Shown here piece after piece: positions 59,891-64,000 of a stretch of DNA of 64,000 nucleotides. The position numbers and the translations under genes were made by a program. The notes below the pieces were generated by a model. It made no database searches. It had not been told where the DNA came from and worked only from the letters and a program-made list of their open reading frames with translations. The stretch's first letter is position 1; each line of letters opens with the position of its first letter. Source of the stretch: Triglochin maritima (lineage: Eukaryota > Streptophyta > Magnoliopsida > Alismatales > Juncaginaceae); NCBI GenBank assembly GCA_963682175.1, contig OY821784.1, forward strand, positions 36,127,621-36,191,620, in the 5' to 3' direction.

Positions 59891-59940
59891 TTTCGTGGTG
59901 TTTTTACTGATAAATTATGAATATACAAGACCATATGCCT

Positions 59941-59948
59941 TATTTATA
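59941..59948 (-). promoter_or_regulatory. TATA box of the transposase-OTU gene
   Basis: TATAAATA on the minus strand lies 51 bases before the start codon and about 100 bases inside the element end, mirroring the arrangement at the PMD end. Confidence 0.6.
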
Positions 59949-60054
59949 GACACGGGACGATTTGGGTATTAAATATATTGTTAAAGGCAATTTGGTAATT
60001 TCAAGGGACGATTTAAGTAGTTTTGGGACGACGTTTAGTAGTTCCCAATAAAAA

Positions 60055-60745
60055 TCATAATTGTCAGTAGATTTTCTTTCGAAATAACCAAAATCATATA
60101 CACAATCCCCAGTGAATGCGACAACGAGAAACACACGTGGAGAATCTTCTATGTCGAGAAATTTTCATTGTTTCACCTTTGACATGTGACATAAAGGTAG
60201 TAGATAAAAGTTAGTGATGTGTGTGGTCTTGTGGTTGACGTTGGTGTTTTCAGACAACACATATTTTGTATCATGCAAATTAGTCATGGTAAAAAGATTG
60301 TCTAAAAAAAAATCTTAAATCTCAAAGTATGTCAAAAATAAGTTTTATACTAGAGAGTAGTAAAATTAAAAAAGTCTTCACTAGTAAATCTCAATATGTT
60401 TTTTTTTTCTCAATGAAACGAAAGTCTAAATTAGTAAGACTTTCAGAAATTTCTTGGGTCAACGTCAATCTCATTTATTGAACCTGTAACATTTGACACA
60501 CAAAAAACTTAGTGTACTGGTAAACTACTTATAGATGTTCACCTCAATACATATTCCCTTCCTTGAGGGTACAAATGCAAAAAACCCCAATTCAAATTTA
60601 AACCCCAAATCCCCAATTTTGAATCTATCCCCCAAATCGTTCCCTCCAACAACCCTAATTTTGATCTTCCCTCCCTTCCAAATTCCAAAATTCCCCCCAA
60701 AGCCGAAGGAAAAATACTATAAATCCCTCGCCTTCTCCCTCTCCA
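60055..60745. other. Upstream region of thymidine kinase
   Basis: The region becomes C-rich from about 60570 (many CCCCAAAT/CCCTCC motifs), consistent with a 5' leader. A short ORF from the ATG at 60746 is out of frame with the kinase and overlaps its start. Confidence 0.5.
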
Positions 60746-60797
60746 ATGGCATCTCGAGTCCTTGATTCCTTCCTTCGCGTTAGATTTGGGTCCCACA

Positions 60798-61941
60798 ATG
60801 GAGAGCAAACCCTCGAAGCGCTCCGGCGAGATCCACGTCATCGTCGGGCCGATGTTCGCCGGGAAGACCACCGCGCTACTGAGACGGGTCCAGATGGAGA
60901 CCGCAAATGGAAGGTTTAAAAAATTCATCTTTTTTGCATTTTTAGGAGTAAACTTCAATGTTTGATTTTTATGCGATTTATGGGTTTTTTTCTTCCTGTT
61001 TTGCGATTATTCAAAGTATTAGTTATTTTTTTCTAGTTTGATAGTTTTAAAAAAAACCTTCTTTAATGAGTTACGTAACTTTTGTTAAGAAAATCCCTTC
61101 TTTCATTAAAAGGAGATAGACTTGTTTGATGAGTCACGTAGGATTATTGAAAGAATTAGTTTTATGTTTTATATTGATTTTATTTTAACGCTGTTGGTTT
61201 GTTTGTTTTGTTTCTTGGTTTCAGTTCTGATATTTTTTTGTTAAAAAACTCCTTTAATGTTTTTAGATAGACTTGTTTATTGAGTTTGATATCTTATTTG
61301 ATTGTTAATTAGTCACTGTGATTGGATTCTAATTGTTTAAATGAATTTAACTCTATCCTGTCCTGATAGTATCTTGGGTTTTGTTAAAAAATTGATTTTT
61401 ATGCGATTTTATGTTTTTCTTCTTCTGGTTTAAGTTTTTGGGTTTTGTGATGATTGATGCTATGTTGGTTACGTTGGACTATTCAATGAATTAGTTCTTA
61501 TGCTTTGTATTGATTTTATTTTTTAAGGTTGGTTTTTGTTTCTTGGTTCTAATTTGATACATTCTTTTAATGTTTCTAGGTAGACTTGTTTAATGAGTTT
61601 GATTTTTATATGATTGTTAAAGTTAACTAGTCAAAATGATTGGAATCTTTTTTTAGTTATTTTGACATTTTAAAAGAATAAAATCTGTACAATTTTTTGA
61701 ACAAAGAAAAAGATATTAATTTGATTTCGATTAAAGTTTCTGTATTTGTTTGATAGTTTCTTATTCTAGATGCTGTTGTTTTCCTTCGTTTACTAGGAAA
61801 GTGGCAGTGGTTAAATCGATCAAAGATAACAGATACGCAATTGATTCTGTTGTGACGCACGATGGTGTTACAGTGCCGTGCCTGGCCTTGACAGATCTTT
61901 CTTCGTTGCGGGAATCTATGGGAGCTGAGGAATATGACAAG
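60798..61941 (+). CDS. TK1: Thymidine kinase (TK1-type), first two exons; 3' part beyond the window
   Basis: Exons 60798-60913 and 61797-61941 join in phase (donor AAG|GTTTAA, acceptor ACTAG|GAAA; next donor GACAAG|GTATAC) and encode 87 residues. The product phosphorylates thymidine in the DNA-precursor salvage pathway. The nucleotide-binding P-loop is intact ([14 protein letters not shown], residues 18-31) and is followed by [18 protein letters not shown], typical of TK1-type enzymes. The start is the ATG at 60798 just before [10 protein letters not shown]. The rest, including the catalytic DEAQFF region and zinc sites, is not in the window. The last 2 kb are intron sequence occupied by a PIF/Harbinger element, so whether the gene is whole cannot be told. 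Confidence 0.88.
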
Positions 61942-62573
61942 GTATACAATAAAACTGATTTATGAATTATTTCTTGTAATTCCACATGCTATTTAAGTTT
62001 GTACAACTACCCTAAATTAAAAGTCTTAGATGTTGAAATTGAGTTTTGTAATTATTTTAAGAAATTGGGGTCCAATTCTTAGGTCATCTACTACTATCCT
62101 CACGACCCTTCAAAAAAATCACTCTTATTTTGTTCATCACGTCATTGTTTTTTTATCTACCAAACGCCAAATTCTTTTTTAACTATTCTTAATTTTTCAA
62201 TTTTTTACAATAACCCCCAAACAACATAATAAATTATTTTATAATTATTTAATCTAATTAAATAACAATTATTATGATTAAAACCACAAAAATATTATTA
62301 ATAATTGTATTATAATAATTAAAGCTTAAATATTAAAATACATATTACAAAACATTGTTAATTTTCATTTCTTTTGTAGTGTTGTCTTATATTCTCAATT
62401 CCCACAAACTATCATCTCGTATTTCAATTCTCACAAATACTTCAATTCTTATACCGAAAACTCTTCTTGACTACAATCATGAATCATGTTGTTCATCAAC
62501 CAACTATTGTCTCTTATTTTCCATTGTACATCCACAATTCCTATATCAATCTGATGAGCACTCATAATTCCCA

Positions 62574-63647
62574 ATGTACCTGCAATATTCTAATTATAAC
62601 CTTAACAATTTTTTGATGTATATACAGAATCCACCAAATCAATATCAAATGTATATTCAAATGTTCAGTGGGGAGATAAGTGCAAATGTAGATGGTAATA
62701 TAGTTGATGACGAAGACCAAGACATTGTCAATTGTTTTTCTGCTCATCTCTCACAAAATACGTCACCACAGCCATTACAAGGCAACCAACAATCTATCAA
62801 GCCGAAGTTGTGGTTCCTATTAGAGGATGAAGCATTAATCTCAGCGTATATGAAAGTACATACCAATTCAATTGTTGGCACTAACCAAAGAACTGGAGTA
62901 TTTTGGAGCAAGATCAAACAAGTGTATGATGAGTCATGTCGAAACAACAAAGATATTGCCATGCGAGCCACAGATTCCTTGAAAGGTCGTTGGCGAAGAA
63001 TTGTACCATCAATTATGAAGTGGGCTACTTGTTATGATGAAGCTCTTCAGCGGAAAAGTAAGGGATACAATGATAAAGATGTCATTCGGGAAGCTCACAA
63101 TATTTATGAGGACATTGTTGGATCCAAGTTTTTATTATTTCATGCATGGGTAATGTTACGTAAGTTCCCAAAGTGGGAGTCAATTGTTCAACGTGGTTCG
63201 ATGGGTGTACCACACGGATGCCCGCTGCTGTGTCAACAGGAGGAAGTGGACAGTAGTTCACAAATTGGAAAATCCAACAAAAGAAAACGTATGGATGATT
63301 CTACAAGTCATTTGAGACCAACACAGGAAGGGTTATCACAACTCTTTGATCGACCTGAAAGTTTCAAAAAAGCTAAGAAAAAGGAAAAGGCTTTAATGCA
63401 AACTCAAGAAGAAGATCAGATTTCCGAATTTTCTGCTGAATTTGAATACAATTCAAAAGTTGGAGAAGAAGATATTAAATTCGAGGGAAAGCTTGCAGAA
63501 TGTTGGGACTGGAAGTTGAAAATGAAGCAAGAAATTTGTAAGTTGGAAATGATAAATATTTTGTTGAAGAATTCAAACCGAACAAAACTTGAAGATCGAA
63601 TGCTCTCAAAGATGGTAGATTGGGCGGAAAATAATGGGTTAATGTAG
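62574..63647 (+). CDS. PIF/Harbinger ORF1 (Myb/SANT-like DNA-binding protein)
   Basis: An open frame of 357 codons. The middle (about residues 78-165) has the trihelix/SANT-like pattern of PIF ORF1 proteins: WFLLEDEALISAY, TGVFWSKIKQVYDE and SLKGRWRRIVPSIMKW. A basic stretch (SNKRKRMDD, about 240) and a C-terminal coiled-coil-like, charged region (about 310-357) follow. In active PIF/Harbinger elements the ORF1 protein binds the element ends and brings the DDE transposase into the nucleus. The true start could be the ATG at 62616, or an upstream exon might be spliced in near 62630. Such proteins are often mislabelled as host GST- or NAM-like genes. Confidence 0.75.
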   Translation: MYLQYSNYNLNNFLMYIQNPPNQYQMYIQMFSGEISANVDGNIVDDEDQDIVNCFSAHLSQNTSPQPLQGNQQSIKPKLWFLLEDEALISAYMKVHTNSIVGTNQRTGVFWSKIKQVYDESCRNNKDIAMRATDSLKGRWRRIVPSIMKWATCYDEALQRKSKGYNDKDVIREAHNIYEDIVGSKFLLFHAWVMLRKFPKWESIVQRGSMGVPHGCPLLCQQEEVDSSSQIGKSNKRKRMDDSTSHLRPTQEGLSQLFDRPESFKKAKKKEKALMQTQEEDQISEFSAEFEYNSKVGEEDIKFEGKLAECWDWKLKMKQEICKLEMINILLKNSNRTKLEDRMLSKMVDWAENNGLM

Positions 63648-64000
63648 GTTAGTTCTTATAACTTTTTAATTAGGTTATTCTAATTTTATTAAGTTTGTAC
63701 GTTGTAGTTTATCAATGTTGTAATTATATTTAATAATATATTTTTAATTTTTGAATTATTTATTGTATATTTTGAAGGATTATAATTCAATTAACCTAAA
63801 TTAAAATTTTAAAATTTAACTTAGAAAATGTAAATTTATATTAACAAAAAATATAATTAACAGAAATCAAAATTTATCATCAATGAATACTAAAACAAAT
63901 TAAAAAGATAAGAAAATAAGAAATAAAATTTTATCAACCAACCAACTGGGGACTCCGCCTAGGTACTTTCCCTGACCATTGATATGCCCCTGTTAAGGGG
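63648..64000. other. Spacer after ORF1, to window end
   Basis: AT-rich sequence, then a short GC-richer segment (CAACTGGGGACTCCGCC) at the very end. Probably internal to the PIF/Harbinger element. Confidence 0.4.

Larger units (their letters stand above)
53565..60045. mobile_element. MULE-B: 6.5-kb, apparently intact Mutator-like element with PMD and transposase-OTU genes
   Basis: A perfect 9-bp duplication CAATAAAAA flanks it (53556-53564 and 60046-60054). The short terminal inverted repeats (about 65 bp; CTAAACATCGCCCCAAAA left, ACTAAACGTCGTCCCAAAA right) include AATTACCAAATTGCC. It carries two convergent genes, both free of stops and with consistent splice phases. A GC-rich hairpin array lies in the first intron of each gene. 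Intact genes, intact ends and an identical duplication suggest recent, perhaps current, mobility. Confidence 0.93.
62082..64000 (+). mobile_element. PIF/Harbinger element (5' part) probably inside thymidine kinase intron 2
   Basis: A candidate left end GGTCATCTACTAC follows a TTA trinucleotide (62079-62081), the usual PIF target. It is followed by AT-rich sequence and an ORF1-type gene. The window ends before the DDE transposase gene and right terminus, so the left end and target are unconfirmed. Confidence 0.65.

Noticed and set aside
62574..63647. A host glutathione transferase or NAM-like gene, as such ORFs are often labelled
   Set aside because: There is no GST fold or NAC domain. The SANT-like pattern and surroundings fit PIF/Harbinger ORF1.

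Overview
This is a window of plant nuclear DNA, most likely from a eudicot. It is AT-rich and full of transposons, with a few intron-bearing plant genes: a phytocystatin, a DOMON/cytochrome b561 protein, a Tim17/22/23-family protein and the start of a thymidine kinase. Every exon boundary, terminal inverted repeat (TIR) and target-site duplication (TSD) given here was read by eye from the bases. Family names rest on recognised motifs, not on a database search. I cannot name the species.

Layout. 1-2434: 3' part of a Ty1/copia element (pol and 3' LTR). 2925-3558 and 4524-6427: two hAT-like non-autonomous elements with 8-bp TSDs. 3687-3997: a Tourist-like MITE. 9014-9373: intact single-exon phytocystatin. 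11467-19009: a 7.5-kb Mutator-like element (MULE-A) with a 9-bp TSD. It carries an intact plant-mobile-domain (PMD) gene followed by a MuDR-type transposase gene with one in-frame stop. 19219-25037: a decayed Ty3/gypsy element with a 1.9-kb 5' LTR and a truncated 3' LTR. 25124-26039, 27670-28165 and 45823-46377: Tourist/Harbinger-like MITEs. 28775-31624 (minus): DOMON/cytochrome b561 gene in three exons. 32821-33312 and 43888-45271: non-autonomous relatives of MULE-B. 36100-37800: a large CT/GA-rich foldback. 40544-42217: a Pack-MULE-like element holding a polygalacturonase gene fragment, inserted in one arm of an older palindrome. 46720-47700: a foldback MULE-like element. 48740-52829 (minus): Tim17/22/23-family gene in five exons, with a hAT element in intron 1. 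53565-60045: a 6.5-kb, apparently intact MULE (MULE-B). It carries a four-exon PMD gene and, convergently, a three-exon gene for a FAR1-type transposase fused to an OTU protease domain. 60798-61941: first two exons of thymidine kinase. From about 62082 to the end: the ORF1 side of a PIF/Harbinger element, apparently lying in thymidine kinase intron 2.

The strongest signal is MULE-B. Both of its genes start inside the element's ends with a very short coding exon (18 and 10 codons). In both, the first intron holds a tandem array of GC-rich hairpins. Two deletion derivatives in the window keep traces of these mini-exons. MULE-A is unrelated in its ends and transposase but also pairs a PMD gene with a transposase and also carries hairpin arrays. 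Together they suggest that PMD proteins are recurring cargo or accessory proteins of plant MULEs.
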